27,802 nt of DNA from JARRRD01 sp037381085 (GTDB lineage: Bacteria > Nitrospirota > Thermodesulfovibrionia > Thermodesulfovibrionales > UBA6898): positions 1-27,802 of the forward strand of contig JARRRD010000021.1 of assembly GCA_037381085.1 (NCBI GenBank), written 5' to 3'. This document shows positions 1 through 8,326 of the stretch, in pieces (the stretch's first letter is position 1; each line of letters begins with the position of its first letter). The notes below the pieces were generated by a model that was not told the DNA's origin, did no database searches, and worked only from the letters and a program-made list of their open reading frames with translations. The translations under genes were made by a program, and so were the position numbers.

Positions 1-105
1 CCTATTGAGGTGGCCCTCGACAAGATCAGTTTCAAGGGAGACAGGTCTGTCCTTGAAAGGGCCAGGACAAGGTTGAGAGAGGCCGGCATGGACGTCGGTG
101 AATAG
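1..105 (+). CDS. C-terminal end of an unidentified protein (partial)
   Basis: The first frame is open from base 1 to a TAG at 103-105. It encodes the last 34 residues of a protein whose start lies outside the window. The tail is charged and probably helical, ending in REAGMDVGE, and I see no motif in it. It lies directly upstream of the heptose adenylyltransferase with essentially no gap, so it is probably co-transcribed with rfaE2 and mfd. A role in LPS or sugar-phosphate metabolism would fit the neighbour, but that is only inference. Confidence 0.6.
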   Translation, partial: PIEVALDKISFKGDRSVLERARTRLREAGMDVGE

Positions 106-112
106 GATGGAC

Positions 113-574
113 ATGAAGAAAATCCAGGGCAGAAAAGATCTCAGGAACATATGCGAATCCCTCAAGGCTGCAGGCAAGAAAATAGTGTTTACGAATGGCT
201 GTTTCGATATCCTGCACAAGGGACACGTACGATACCTTAGGCGGGCAAGGAGACTGGGCGATATCCTTGTTGTCGGCGTAAACTCCGACAGTTCCGCGGG
301 AAAGATCAAGCCCGGCAGGCCGGTCAATTCGGAGAAGGACCGGGTGGAGGTGCTGGCGGCGCTTTCCATGGTAGATTATGTGACAATTTTCACTGAGAGC
401 ACCCCTTATCGCCTGATAAAAGCGCTGCGTCCCGATGTTCTCGTCAAAGGAGGAGACTGGAAGAAGGAGGAAATCGTCGGCCACGATATTGTTGACGAAA
501 CTTACAGTCTCCCTTATGTAAAAGGCGTCTCAACAACTGACATAATCGATAAGATACGCCGGTTGTCCACGTAG
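113..574 (+). CDS. rfaE2: D-glycero-beta-D-manno-heptose 1-phosphate adenylyltransferase
   Basis: This is a stand-alone nucleotidyltransferase domain of the HldE/RfaE type. It transfers AMP from ATP to heptose 1-phosphate, giving ADP-heptose for the LPS inner core, in the cytoplasm. The family signature FTNGCFDILHKGH lies near the N-terminus, with the HxGH nucleotide-binding motif (HKGH). The later VKGGDW segment and the closing STTDIIDKI also fit. At about 153 residues it matches the single-domain form, so the kinase half must be a separate gene. I chose ATG 113 because an AGGA lies 5 bases upstream and family members usually begin MKK. ATG 107 and GTG 98 are in frame, and GTG 98 would overlap the preceding gene. 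The mfd start follows 14 bases after the stop. Confidence 0.88.
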   Translation: MKKIQGRKDLRNICESLKAAGKKIVFTNGCFDILHKGHVRYLRRARRLGDILVVGVNSDSSAGKIKPGRPVNSEKDRVEVLAALSMVDYVTIFTESTPYRLIKALRPDVLVKGGDWKKEEIVGHDIVDETYSLPYVKGVSTTDIIDKIRRLST

Positions 575-588
575 GCTGTACATGTGTC

Positions 589-3500
589 ATGGAGCTTCTT
601 TCTCTTTTGAAAAGAGTCTTTGTCGGGCCGGGTTGTGAAGGCTGCCGTATCTTTAACCTTACGGGCTCGTCCGCTGCGCTCTTCCTTGCCCTCGCGGACA
701 AGCCTTTCATAGCCGTGGAGAAGGACGAGGAGGCGGCAGAGGCCCTCAGCAAGGACATAAATTTCTTTCGGGAGATATTGTCGCGCAGGCAGGTTCTCCT
801 CCTGCCGGAATCCAACGGGCCTGACGCCTCGGGAAGCAGGGCGCGCATTATACAGTTGCTGACAGAATCGGATTCACTGGTGACAACGTCCGGCTGCCTT
901 AAGTCCTCTGTCTGGGATAAAGAGTCTCTTGAAGGCCGCACCGTCCTGATCAGGGCCGGCGCGGCGATGGCCAGGTCGGGACTTGAGGAACTGCTGGTTG
1001 ATCTCGGGTATTCGAAAGCGTCGATGGTTGTCGAGAAGGGGGAGTTCAGCAGAAGGGAATGGATCTTCGACGTTTTCCCTTCTACTGCAGAAGACCCTCT
1101 GAGAATAGAGTTTTTCGGGGACGATATAGAAGAGGTCAAGCTCTTCGATATTGAAACGCAGAGATCAAAGGGTCGCATCCATGAGTTTCTGCTTTTTCCG
1201 TCCGCCGAAGCGGAGGGACAGGACGGCTGGCGGTCACTTGCCGGGGGGAGAAGATTCTACTGCCTGCATCCCGAGTCGGAAAGGGACGAGTTCCCTGGCA
1301 ATACTGTCTTTCTTTCCAGGTATTCTTTCAGAGGTGACGCTTCCGGTGGGGAGGGGGTTCCGGAAAGAATGCCTGATATCGAAGCGCCGGTGTATCCGAT
1401 GCGGGGCCATGGCCTTCTGCCGGAGGAGAGAGAAGGAGTCGCGGGCCTTCCGGCTGTGGTGGCAGAGCTGGCCACGGACAACAGGGTGCTTATTATTGCC
1501 TCCTCTTCCGGTCAGGCCGAGAGACTGAAGGACCTCTTCCGGGAGAACGACATGGTAGTCCCCGTGGTACGGACAAGAGATCTCGCCGGATTTCAGGGAC
1601 GGGTTTCTCTTACAGTGGACGAACTTTCGTCAGGGCTTTTCGCGAAGGGCCTGCTTATTCTCACTGCGAGGGAGATGTTCGGGGAGCGGCCGTCTTTCCG
1701 GTCCATAAGAAAGTCGAAGATTTCCAATCTCCTGGTATCTATCGATGACATAACCCCCGGCGATTTTGTTGTGCACAGGGACCACGGGGTGGGAAGGTTT
1801 ACCGGCGTGGGCAAGAAAAGGGAGGGCGGCGGAACCGAACTGGAGCTTATGTCGATCGAATATGAGAACGGAAGACTCCATATACCGGTCCAGAACATCG
1901 CGGTACTTTCGAAATACCGCTCTGAAGAGGGCGTCGTCCCGAAGGCGGACAGGCTGGGCGGCAAGACCTGGCTGAGGAAGAAGGAGAAGGTAAGAAAGAG
2001 GGTCCATGAGCTGGCCGCGAGACTTCTTTCGCTCTATGCCGGCAGAAGGGCCGCCCGGGGGTTTTCTTTCAGTCCCGATTCCGAGCTGCACCGGGAGTTC
2101 GACAGTTTCTTCTCTTACGAGGAGACGGCCGATCAACTGAAGGCTGTCTCGGATATAAAAAGGGATATGGAGTCGGACATCCCGATGGAAAGACTGCTCT
2201 GCGGGGACGTCGGATACGGCAAGACAGAAGTGGCCATGCGGGCGGCCTTCAAGGCCGTCTACGATAACAGGCAGGTCGCAGTCCTCGTTCCCACAACTAT
2301 CCTGGCCGAACAGCATTACAGGACGTTCAGGGAGCGTTTTTCAGGGTTTCCCGTGAACATAGATTTCATCAGCAGGTTCAAGTCGGGAGAGGAGATCAGG
2401 GTGGTCCTTAAGAAGGTGGCAGGCGGAGAAATCGACATAGTCATCGGAACTCATTCTCTCTTGTCGGGCAAGCTGTCCTTCAGCAACCTGGGGCTGCTCA
2501 TAATAGACGAAGAGCACAGGTTCGGGGTGGGACAGAAGGAGAGGATCACAGAACTGAAAAAGAACATAGACGTTCTTACACTGACCGCCACACCCATCCC
2601 CCGGACCCTGCACATGGCCCTCTCGGGAATCAGAAACATCAGCGTCATAGAGACCCCTCCCGAAGAGAGACTTGCCGTCAGGAGCGTGGTAACCGTACCG
2701 GGAGACTCCCTTATAAGGGAGGCGATAACGAGCGAGCTTCAGCGGGACGGGCAGGTCTTCTTTGTGCATAACAGGGTGAATGATATCCTCGGCGTAGCCG
2801 ACCGCGTGAAGCGCCTTGTCCCTTCCGCCGAGGTTGGAGTGGCCCACGGACGGATGTCCGAAAGGGCGCTCGAAAAGGTCATGCACAGATTTTTCGGGGG
2901 CGAGGTCGATGTGCTGGTTTCGACCGCCATAGTCGGTTCCGGTCTCGACATTCCGCGGGCCAATACCATCATCATAGACAGGGCCGACAGGATGGGCCTG
3001 GCCGACCTTTACCAGCTGAGGGGGCGCGTGGGGAGAAGCAGCAGAAAGGGGCACGCCTTTTTCCTGGCGCCTCCGGAGTCACTGCTGACGGAAAAGTCGA
3101 AGAAAAGGCTTCAGGCTGTACAGGAGATGAGCTACCTGGGCGCAGGCTTCAGGCTCGCCTTGAAGGACCTGGAGATAAGGGGCGCCGGGGAGGTTTTCGG
3201 GGCCGAACAGTCGGGGCATATAAATGAAATAGGTTTTGACCTCTACATCGAGATGCTCGAAAAAGCGGTTGCTGAACTCAAGGGCGAAAGAGTGCTGGAG
3301 GAGCGGGAACCGGTTATGGAAATACAGTCATCCGCCTTTATCCCGGAAGAATATATAGAAGACGTTACCCTGAGGCTGAGTTTCTACAGGCGGATATCTT
3401 CCCTGCAGACGGTCTCCGGCGTGGCGGAATTCGAGAGTGAACTCAGGGACCGCTTCGGAGCACTGCCTGAGGAAGTCCGCAACCTTCTGAGGATCGCCGG

Positions 3501-3927
3501 GCTGAAGGCAGTCGCAAAGCGACTGCGCATAGAGAAGGTGCAGGAGGCCGTTGGAAGGTTCCGGGTGCTTTTTTCCCCGGATACCTCGGTGCGGCCGTCC
3601 CATCTGCTGGATCTGCATAACAGGAGAAAGGGGCGGGTCAGACTCCTCCCGGAGGGTTTCGAGGTGGACTGCGGGGGCACCGGTGAAGAACGTTTCGCCG
3701 AAGTCGCCGCGATATTCGATGAACTGGCAGCCGCCGCTGAACTGCAGGCGCCTGCCTCAGTTCGTCCTTCACCTGACTCAGCACCAGCGCCTTCCTGTAA
3801 GGCCTGTCGGTCATCATGGCGTCGAATGTGTCTATCACCGACAGGATCCTGGATGTCAACGATATTTCGTCCCCTCTCAGGCCGTAGGGATAACCGGTGC
3901 CGTCGTAACGTTCATGGTGCTGAATGA
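589..3927 (+). CDS. mfd: Transcription-repair coupling factor Mfd, with an abnormal C-terminal tail
   Basis: Mfd is a cytoplasmic ATP-dependent translocase that removes RNA polymerase stalled at lesions and recruits UvrA. In order, the protein shows a UvrB-like N-terminal module and a CarD-like RNA-polymerase-interacting domain near residues 384-450 (PGDFVVHRDHGVGRF). Next come the helicase motor with Walker A GYGKT at 542-546 and the DEEH box at 640-643, then the C-terminal UvrA-inhibitory domain. Recognisable Mfd sequence stops near FDELAAAAE, at about base 3740. The remaining 60 or so residues are rich in Arg, Pro, Ser and Cys and are the antisense of the convergent HD-GYP gene. A TGA in another frame at 3738-3740 would give a normal end if one base were missing just before it. 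The true product is therefore probably about 1,050 residues. Confidence 0.93.
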   Translation: MELLSLLKRVFVGPGCEGCRIFNLTGSSAALFLALADKPFIAVEKDEEAAEALSKDINFFREILSRRQVLLLPESNGPDASGSRARIIQLLTESDSLVTTSGCLKSSVWDKESLEGRTVLIRAGAAMARSGLEELLVDLGYSKASMVVEKGEFSRREWIFDVFPSTAEDPLRIEFFGDDIEEVKLFDIETQRSKGRIHEFLLFPSAEAEGQDGWRSLAGGRRFYCLHPESERDEFPGNTVFLSRYSFRGDASGGEGVPERMPDIEAPVYPMRGHGLLPEEREGVAGLPAVVAELATDNRVLIIASSSGQAERLKDLFRENDMVVPVVRTRDLAGFQGRVSLTVDELSSGLFAKGLLILTAREMFGERPSFRSIRKSKISNLLVSIDDITPGDFVVHRDHGVGRFTGVGKKREGGGTELELMSIEYENGRLHIPVQNIAVLSKYRSEEGVVPKADRLGGKTWLRKKEKVRKRVHELAARLLSLYAGRRAARGFSFSPDSELHREFDSFFSYEETADQLKAVSDIKRDMESDIPMERLLCGDVGYGKTEVAMRAAFKAVYDNRQVAVLVPTTILAEQHYRTFRERFSGFPVNIDFISRFKSGEEIRVVLKKVAGGEIDIVIGTHSLLSGKLSFSNLGLLIIDEEHRFGVGQKERITELKKNIDVLTLTATPIPRTLHMALSGIRNISVIETPPEERLAVRSVVTVPGDSLIREAITSELQRDGQVFFVHNRVNDILGVADRVKRLVPSAEVGVAHGRMSERALEKVMHRFFGGEVDVLVSTAIVGSGLDIPRANTIIIDRADRMGLADLYQLRGRVGRSSRKGHAFFLAPPESLLTEKSKKRLQAVQEMSYLGAGFRLALKDLEIRGAGEVFGAEQSGHINEIGFDLYIEMLEKAVAELKGERVLEEREPVMEIQSSAFIPEEYIEDVTLRLSFYRRISSLQTVSGVAEFESELRDRFGALPEEVRNLLRIAGLKAVAKRLRIEKVQEAVGRFRVLFSPDTSVRPSHLLDLHNRRKGRVRLLPEGFEVDCGGTGEERFAEVAAIFDELAAAAELQAPASVRPSPDSAPAPSCKACRSSWRRMCLSPTGSWMSTIFRPLSGRRDNRCRRNVHGAE

Positions 3928-5635
3928 TAGTCTTTCTCACATCTTCAAGATTTTCAATCGGCCCTAATATTTCGTCTCCTATGAGAGGATGTGTCTTCAC
4001 CAGCCCGTATTCCCTGGACGTGAGTCTCCCCTGTTTCTGGAGTACGAAGTTGTCGATCCCTATTTTCCCTATATCGTGCAGAATCGCTGCGTGTTCGAGC
4101 AATTCCAGCTCCCTGGACTCCAGTCCGACGTATTTACCCAGTTCGACGGACAACAGCCTTACCCTTTCGGAATGACCCTTTGTGAATCTGTCGCTCGCCT
4201 CCAGGGCGTTTACCAGAGACTGTATCGTCGCGAAGTAATTGTTCTTCACGCTTTCGTAGAGCCATGCGTTCTCTATGGCTACCATGGCCTGGTTTGAAAT
4301 TGTTGTGAGGACTTCCAGTTCGTCCTCCGTAATTGAACACCGGGCCGGATCATTTTCTAGAATCATGGCCCCGACAACCTGTCCCTTTACCTTCAGGGGG
4401 ACCCCTATTCCGGACGTTCCCGGATCGCTTCCCCTTTTCCCCTCAACCGGGACCGGAATGCAAACCGGCTTCGCCTGAGCGAAGAGGTCCGGATATTCCT
4501 CGTGCAATTCCGTCGAAAAATGGTGAAGACGGACGACGCCGTCCCCCCTCTCGTACTTCATTGTTACTGAGGGGCTGGATGTGTTCTTGAGATGCATGGT
4601 CACTTTTCCCGCGTCGAGCAGGTCGGCAGTGGTCTGAACGACGATTCTCATTACCTCTTTCGTTTCGATGATCGAGGACAATGTCCGGCCCACCTCGTTT
4701 ATCTTTTTCAATCTGTCGACTGCCCGTTCAAGTGCTACATTCTTGTTTTTTACTTCGTCGGAGAGGGCCGTGATTGCCTCGTTTGCAGCTTCAAGTTTTC
4801 CGATATTGGCCTCGAGCTGTGAGTTCAACTCCTCTACTTTCGTTTTATGCTCGAGCTCGACGCGAACTTTCGACAGTTCCCGCTCCTTAAGTATATTTTT
4901 CTTGTGAAGTTTGTTGACCTCGCGGATCATTTCATTGAATGATATTTCTATCTCGCCGAGTTCGTCGTTGCTCTCGACTTTTGCCGAGGCGTCCCAGTTT
5001 CCCGCCCCGACTTCGCGTATCGCTGAAAGAAGGCCCTTCAGCGGTCTCACGACCAGACGCTGGAACAGGGAACTCATCGTAACCGACACAATGAGCACGA
5101 TCGCAAAGCAGAAAAAAACCAGAAGCCGCCTGAATGACAGAAAGTCGTTGTAGTTTCTCGAATTGTCGTGGACTATCTGGATAATGCCCAGGATCTTTTC
5201 CCCGCTGCCGTGACAGCCAAAGCATTCCTTCCGGTTGCGTATCCTGCGAAAGTAATTAATCCGGACGCCGCTTACGAAGGCCTGCGACTCCCGCGAGGTC
5301 GCGAGCGCGGCAGCCGGCAGGTCGGCAGGCCTTGAGCCTGTTTCGGAGCGGTCAGCGGATTTGAGGACCCTGCCGTCGGTTGACAATATGCGGAGTTTTA
5401 TTATCTCGCTGTTTCTGCCTACACCATCGAGGATTTTCTGGATGTCGACGGTTCTTCCTTCGCTCATGACGCTCTCAGTCGTGCTCTCGATCACGTCGCA
5501 GAGGAAACGGGTCTCGTGAATGCCGGCGACGGTCATTTTCCTCTTCTGCATTCCGATGACAACCGCCATCGTTGCACCGACGGTCAGCAGGACGGTGAGG
5601 GCAATGATCGAAATAATCTTGGCCCTGATTGTCAT
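3638..5635 (-). CDS. Membrane sensor: periplasmic heme-c domain, HAMP, GAF and HD-GYP phosphodiesterase; 3' end disrupted
   Basis: This is a likely cyclic-di-GMP phosphodiesterase controlled by a periplasmic sensor. Residues 7-29 form the first membrane helix. A periplasmic domain follows with a c-type heme attachment site CFGCH (C138, C141, H142; bases 5210-5224). A second membrane helix spans about 168-188, then HAMP, a long coiled coil, a GAF domain and HD-GYP. The HD-GYP residues are present: HSERV, HDIGKIG, the HHERYDGTGYP signature and the DRPYRKAL segment. After DELRQ (about residue 627) the expected final helix, usually ending around TQFDPE, is missing in all three frames. The last 38 residues are antisense of mfd. 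The metal and substrate residues precede the break, so some activity may remain. Heme attachment and c-di-GMP hydrolysis are inferred from motifs. Confidence 0.85.
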   Translation of the reverse strand: MTIRAKIISIIALTVLLTVGATMAVVIGMQKRKMTVAGIHETRFLCDVIESTTESVMSEGRTVDIQKILDGVGRNSEIIKLRILSTDGRVLKSADRSETGSRPADLPAAALATSRESQAFVSGVRINYFRRIRNRKECFGCHGSGEKILGIIQIVHDNSRNYNDFLSFRRLLVFFCFAIVLIVSVTMSSLFQRLVVRPLKGLLSAIREVGAGNWDASAKVESNDELGEIEISFNEMIREVNKLHKKNILKERELSKVRVELEHKTKVEELNSQLEANIGKLEAANEAITALSDEVKNKNVALERAVDRLKKINEVGRTLSSIIETKEVMRIVVQTTADLLDAGKVTMHLKNTSSPSVTMKYERGDGVVRLHHFSTELHEEYPDLFAQAKPVCIPVPVEGKRGSDPGTSGIGVPLKVKGQVVGAMILENDPARCSITEDELEVLTTISNQAMVAIENAWLYESVKNNYFATIQSLVNALEASDRFTKGHSERVRLLSVELGKYVGLESRELELLEHAAILHDIGKIGIDNFVLQKQGRLTSREYGLVKTHPLIGDEILGPIENLEDVRKTIIQHHERYDGTGYPYGLRGDEISLTSRILSVIDTFDAMMTDRPYRKALVLSQVKDELRQAPAVQRRLPVHRISRRLRRNVLHRCPRSPPRNPPGGV
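3744..3755. repeat. 12-bp perfect palindrome at the mfd / HD-GYP junction
   Basis: GCAGGCGCCTGC is its own reverse complement, and it sits inside a longer imperfect palindrome (CTGA at 3737-3740, TCAG at 3757-3760). It marks the point where both convergent genes stop looking like their families. No T-run follows on either strand, so it is not a typical intrinsic terminator. It could be a rearrangement breakpoint or an assembly join. Confidence 0.6.
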
Positions 5636-5861
5636 GAAACGGACTTACTCGATAAGGATAAGCCTGACAAGGGCTGTTTAACACGGAAACGCCGGGAAAT
5701 AGAGTCGCAAAGCAGAAGTAAAGAAAGAGGCCGGGATAAACTCCTCACTCCCCCGGAGATGCGGGACTTTCCTCCATTCCGTTTTTTTCTCAGTGTCTGG
5801 CCTCTCTGGTAAACGAGCTGCTGCTTCTTAGAATAAAATATTATGACAAAAAAAGCAGTAC

Positions 5862-5903
5862 AGGTGTCAGTCCGATTTACCCGAAAAAGGAGCCCTGACA
5901 CCT
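5862..5903. repeat. 9-bp inverted repeat, REP-like palindromic element
   Basis: AGGTGTCAG at 5862-5870 is exactly complementary to CTGACACCT at 5895-5903, with a 24-base loop. Elements ending in GGTGTCAG/CTGACACC are common dispersed repeats in environmental Proteobacteria and Nitrospirota as far as I recall, some of them mobilised by REP-associated tyrosine transposases. No second copy was recognised in the window, so the repeat class is an inference. Confidence 0.5.
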
Positions 5904-5934
5904 CCCGCAGCGGTCTCCGGGCAAAATTTTATTG

Positions 5935-5940
5935 TAGAAT
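5935..5940 (+). promoter_or_regulatory. Candidate -10 element for a leaderless der transcript
   Basis: TAGAAT ends 7 bases before the A of the der ATG, where transcription would be expected to begin. No Shine-Dalgarno sequence is visible, and an in-frame TAG at 5935-5937 excludes an earlier start. I found no convincing -35 element. Confidence 0.3.
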
Positions 5941-5946
5941 AGTCAT

Positions 5947-7278
5947 ATGGCAAAACCCGTGGTGGTAATAGTAGGCAGGCCGAACGTCGGCAAATCGACC
6001 CTCTTCAACAGGATGACGGGGACTCATTCCGCGATAGTAGAGGATGTACCAGGTGTCACCCGGGACAGGAATTACCTGGATGCAACGTGGGATGACAAGA
6101 CTTTTATGGTCGTCGACACGGGGGGCTTCTATACCGGCCCGACCGAAGACGTATTCGCGCAGGCCAAAGAACAGGCCCTCTTTGCAATAGAGGAGGGCGA
6201 CGTTATCATCCATCTTCTCGACGGGAAGGAAGGTCTTCTCCCGGCGGACATGGAACTGGCGAGATTGCTGCGGGCCTCTGGAAAGCATGTATTATGGATG
6301 GTAAACAAGATCGACGCACTTTCCAGGGAAGAAAGACTGTATGATTTTTACGCCATCGGTTCGGAGGAGTTGCGGCCGTTGTCTGCCGTAACGGGTTACG
6401 GGTTCGATGAGTTCATGGAACGGCTGGATTCGCTGCTGCCGGAATACAGGGAGGAAACCGTCGAATGTCCAAAGGTGGCGGTGGTAGGGAGGCCCAATTC
6501 CGGCAAATCGACTCTTGTCAATGCGCTGCTCGGAAAAAAGAGGATGGTTGTGAGTTCCGTTCCGGGAACTACCCGTGATTCCATCGACAGCTATTGTACC
6601 TATTACACTAGAAAGTACCTATTGATCGATACGGCGGGCATACGAAGGAAGGGTAAGATAGGCTACTCACTGGAGAGGTTCTCGATGGTGAGGGCGGTGA
6701 GGAGCATAGAACGCTGCGATGTGGCTCTCGTTGTGATAGATGCTGCCGAGGGGATCACGGAACAGGACGTCAGGATAGCCGGGATAGTGAAGGAGTACGG
6801 AAAGGGGGCCGTTTTTCTGCTGAACAAGTGGGACCTGATGAATGAACCTGATCAGTCCGTAAGAGCCTTGACGGCCGAGCTGCGGAGGAGGATGTGGTTT
6901 GCGCAGTATGCGCCCGTCATTACCGTGTCAGGTCTTGTCAGGAGGAGGATTACCAAAGTCTTCCCCGTCATCGACAGGATAGTCCTGGAGAGGAAGAAGA
7001 GGATATTGACGGGTGAGTTGAACAGGGCGTTCACACGCATCTCGGCGAATCTGTCCCTTCCACTATATAAAGGGAGAAGAGTTAAAATGTACTATATGAC
7101 GCAGGTGAAGGGAGAACCGCCGGCTTTCGTTGTCTTTACGAGCCATCCGGAGGCTGTCAGGGACCACCACCTGAGATTCATAGAACGGGAGCTGAGGGAA
7201 TATTTCGGTTTTGATGGCACCCCCCTGCGTATCTATGTGCGGGCAAGAAGAAGGGAAAAAATGTCATCAACTTCTTGA
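5947..7278 (+). CDS. der: Ribosome-assembly GTPase Der (EngA)
   Basis: Der is an essential GTPase needed for maturation of the 50S ribosomal subunit. It is the only bacterial GTPase family with two tandem G domains, and both are visible. The first has GRPNVGKST at about 10-18, DTGG and NKID. The second has GRPNSGKST at about 181-189, DTAG and NKWD. A C-terminal KH-like domain follows, containing the usual LPLYKGRRVKMYYMTQ segment. The length of 443 residues is typical. The ATG start is fixed by an in-frame stop 12 bases upstream. It is transcribed away from the HD-GYP sensor, and the small Sm-like gene follows 79 bases downstream. Confidence 0.96.
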   Translation: MAKPVVVIVGRPNVGKSTLFNRMTGTHSAIVEDVPGVTRDRNYLDATWDDKTFMVVDTGGFYTGPTEDVFAQAKEQALFAIEEGDVIIHLLDGKEGLLPADMELARLLRASGKHVLWMVNKIDALSREERLYDFYAIGSEELRPLSAVTGYGFDEFMERLDSLLPEYREETVECPKVAVVGRPNSGKSTLVNALLGKKRMVVSSVPGTTRDSIDSYCTYYTRKYLLIDTAGIRRKGKIGYSLERFSMVRAVRSIERCDVALVVIDAAEGITEQDVRIAGIVKEYGKGAVFLLNKWDLMNEPDQSVRALTAELRRRMWFAQYAPVITVSGLVRRRITKVFPVIDRIVLERKKRILTGELNRAFTRISANLSLPLYKGRRVKMYYMTQVKGEPPAFVVFTSHPEAVRDHHLRFIERELREYFGFDGTPLRIYVRARRREKMSSTS

Positions 7279-7357
7279 ACACGGTCTGCAGGATCAGCGG
7301 GAATATTTTCCGTAATAGTCGGCTTATGCACGGCCGTTTACATGTAGGAGGTACAAG

Positions 7358-7519
7358 GTGAGAGAGCTTGTCGGCAAAATCGTCGAGGTTCACACGGCGG
7401 ACATAACATACACCGGCAGACTCGTCGAAGTCGGTGAAGAAGATGTATACCTGGAATCGGAATCGGGCTGGGTCGTGGTGCCCGTTGGGACCGTGGCCTT
7501 CATAAAGGAAAAGGACTGA
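7358..7519 (+). CDS. Small Sm-like (Hfq/LSm-fold) protein of unknown function, 53 residues
   Basis: This short frame begins at GTG and encodes 53 residues. Its start is strongly supported by AGGAGGT at 7346-7352, five bases upstream. The pattern is a five-strand barrel like the Sm fold: LVGKIVEVHTADITYTG, then RLVEVGEEDVYLES, then WVVVPVGTVAFIKEKD. The conserved glycine (YTG) after the first two strands and the acidic VGEEDV turn are the usual marks. It is not Hfq itself: it lacks an N-terminal helix and the Hfq YKHA motif. It might bind RNA or be a ring-forming adaptor, but nothing in the neighbourhood (der upstream, a stress protein converging downstream) assigns a role. The fold is inferred by eye. 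Confidence 0.75.
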   Translation: MRELVGKIVEVHTADITYTGRLVEVGEEDVYLESESGWVVVPVGTVAFIKEKD

Positions 7520-7600
7520 GCCGTCAGAGGCAGAGTTAGGCCACCTTTTCTACCTGTAACATTTGTTCAAGTGTAGCGTAAATTTACCCCATGGCGGGAG

Positions 7601-8080
7601 TTATTCCACGACACAGATGGCAATTCCTGCCCCGTGGTTGATGATCTTGCTCGTAACGCTCCCCATCAGAAAATGTTTGGCCGGTGACAGGCCGCGCCTT
7701 CCGAGAACGAGAGTGTCGTAGCCTCCGTCCCGCGCCTCCTCCAGGATGCTTCCCGCCACGTCTATCGAATCGGAGATAGATTTTGTGCGTATGTTTTCGC
7801 TCTTTATGGCCCTTTCTGTCAGTATCTGCACCGCCCTGTCAAAGACAGGGCCCAGCTTTGCCTTTTCGTTCTTCAGCCATCTATCGAGGTATTTCGCCCT
7901 GATTGCACTTTCCTCTTCCGTAGGTATGTGCCCGTCGTCCCACAACGGTGCGGGGGGGTACGGCAGAACGTGAAGGATGGTCAGAGAAAGACCGTTCATC
8001 CCGGAAAACTGCCTGGCCACATACTCTACCGCCTTCATGGCATTGTCGGAACCGTCGATGGCGATAAGCATTTTTTTCAT
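7601..8080 (-). CDS. Universal stress protein, UspA family
   Basis: This is a single-domain cytoplasmic Usp protein of 159 residues, within the usual size range. It opens with KKMLIAIDGSDNAMKAVEY, the standard first strand and acidic nucleotide-contact residue. It ends with the ATP-binding signature G-x2-G-x9-G-S, seen as GRRGLSPAKHFLMGS, so it is probably the ATP-binding subclass. Such proteins are typically induced by starvation, oxidative stress or energy limitation; the client here is unknown. A strong ribosome binding site (GGGGAGG) lies six bases upstream of the ATG on the minus strand. It converges with the Sm-like gene and diverges from the metallo-hydrolase. Confidence 0.9.
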   Translation of the reverse strand: MKKMLIAIDGSDNAMKAVEYVARQFSGMNGLSLTILHVLPYPPAPLWDDGHIPTEEESAIRAKYLDRWLKNEKAKLGPVFDRAVQILTERAIKSENIRTKSISDSIDVAGSILEEARDGGYDTLVLGRRGLSPAKHFLMGSVTSKIINHGAGIAICVVE

Positions 8081-8210
8081 CGTTGTCCTCCCCTCTGGTC
8101 ATATTTCCAGGTATTGGCTCGTTCTCAGACTCGTCGTCTATAGGTCAAGAATCTCATGATATTGTTTGCAAGTCAAGTGCGGAACATCGGCGGCCCGGGG
8201 AAAGTATGTC

Positions 8211-8240
8211 TGAACAAGTTGTGGTGTCAGGTGGTATACT
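8211..8240 (+). promoter_or_regulatory. Candidate sigma-70 promoter for the metallo-hydrolase gene
   Basis: TGAACA (4 of 6 consensus bases) is followed 18 bases later by TATACT at 8235-8240 (5 of 6). It would give a leader of about 80 bases before ATG 8327. A 21-codon frame at 8265-8330, whose stop overlaps the metallo-hydrolase start as ATGA, lies in that leader. I cannot tell whether it is translated. Confidence 0.35.
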
Positions 8241-8326
8241 AGCCTGGGATGAGGATTTAAGATCATGGGAATCCTGGCAGTTTTTACCGATGATGGACCC
8301 GGCGCAGTAGTGCGGGAAGGCGGGAA

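Larger units (their letters stand above)
5636..5946. other. Divergent intergenic region between the HD-GYP sensor and der
   Basis: This 311-base region carries the upstream signals of both divergent genes. I see no coding sequence or tRNA in it. It holds one clear inverted repeat (5862-5903, listed separately), an A/T-rich stretch at about 5825-5856, and a -10-like hexamer just before der. Confidence 0.6.

Noticed and set aside
444..3054. Long minus-strand open frames inside mfd (444-1178, 1630-2316, 2341-3054)
   Set aside because: They are antisense shadows of a clear Mfd coding sequence with high GC third positions and show no family motifs.
3638..3753. A simple frameshift as explanation for the odd HD-GYP C-terminus
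   Set aside because: I translated all three minus-strand frames past DELRQ and none restores the expected final helix around TQFDPE, so one missing or extra base does not repair it.
8100..8180. Minus-strand TTGACT and TTGACC boxes as promoters of the stress protein gene
   Set aside because: Neither is followed at 16-18 bases by a reasonable -10 hexamer.
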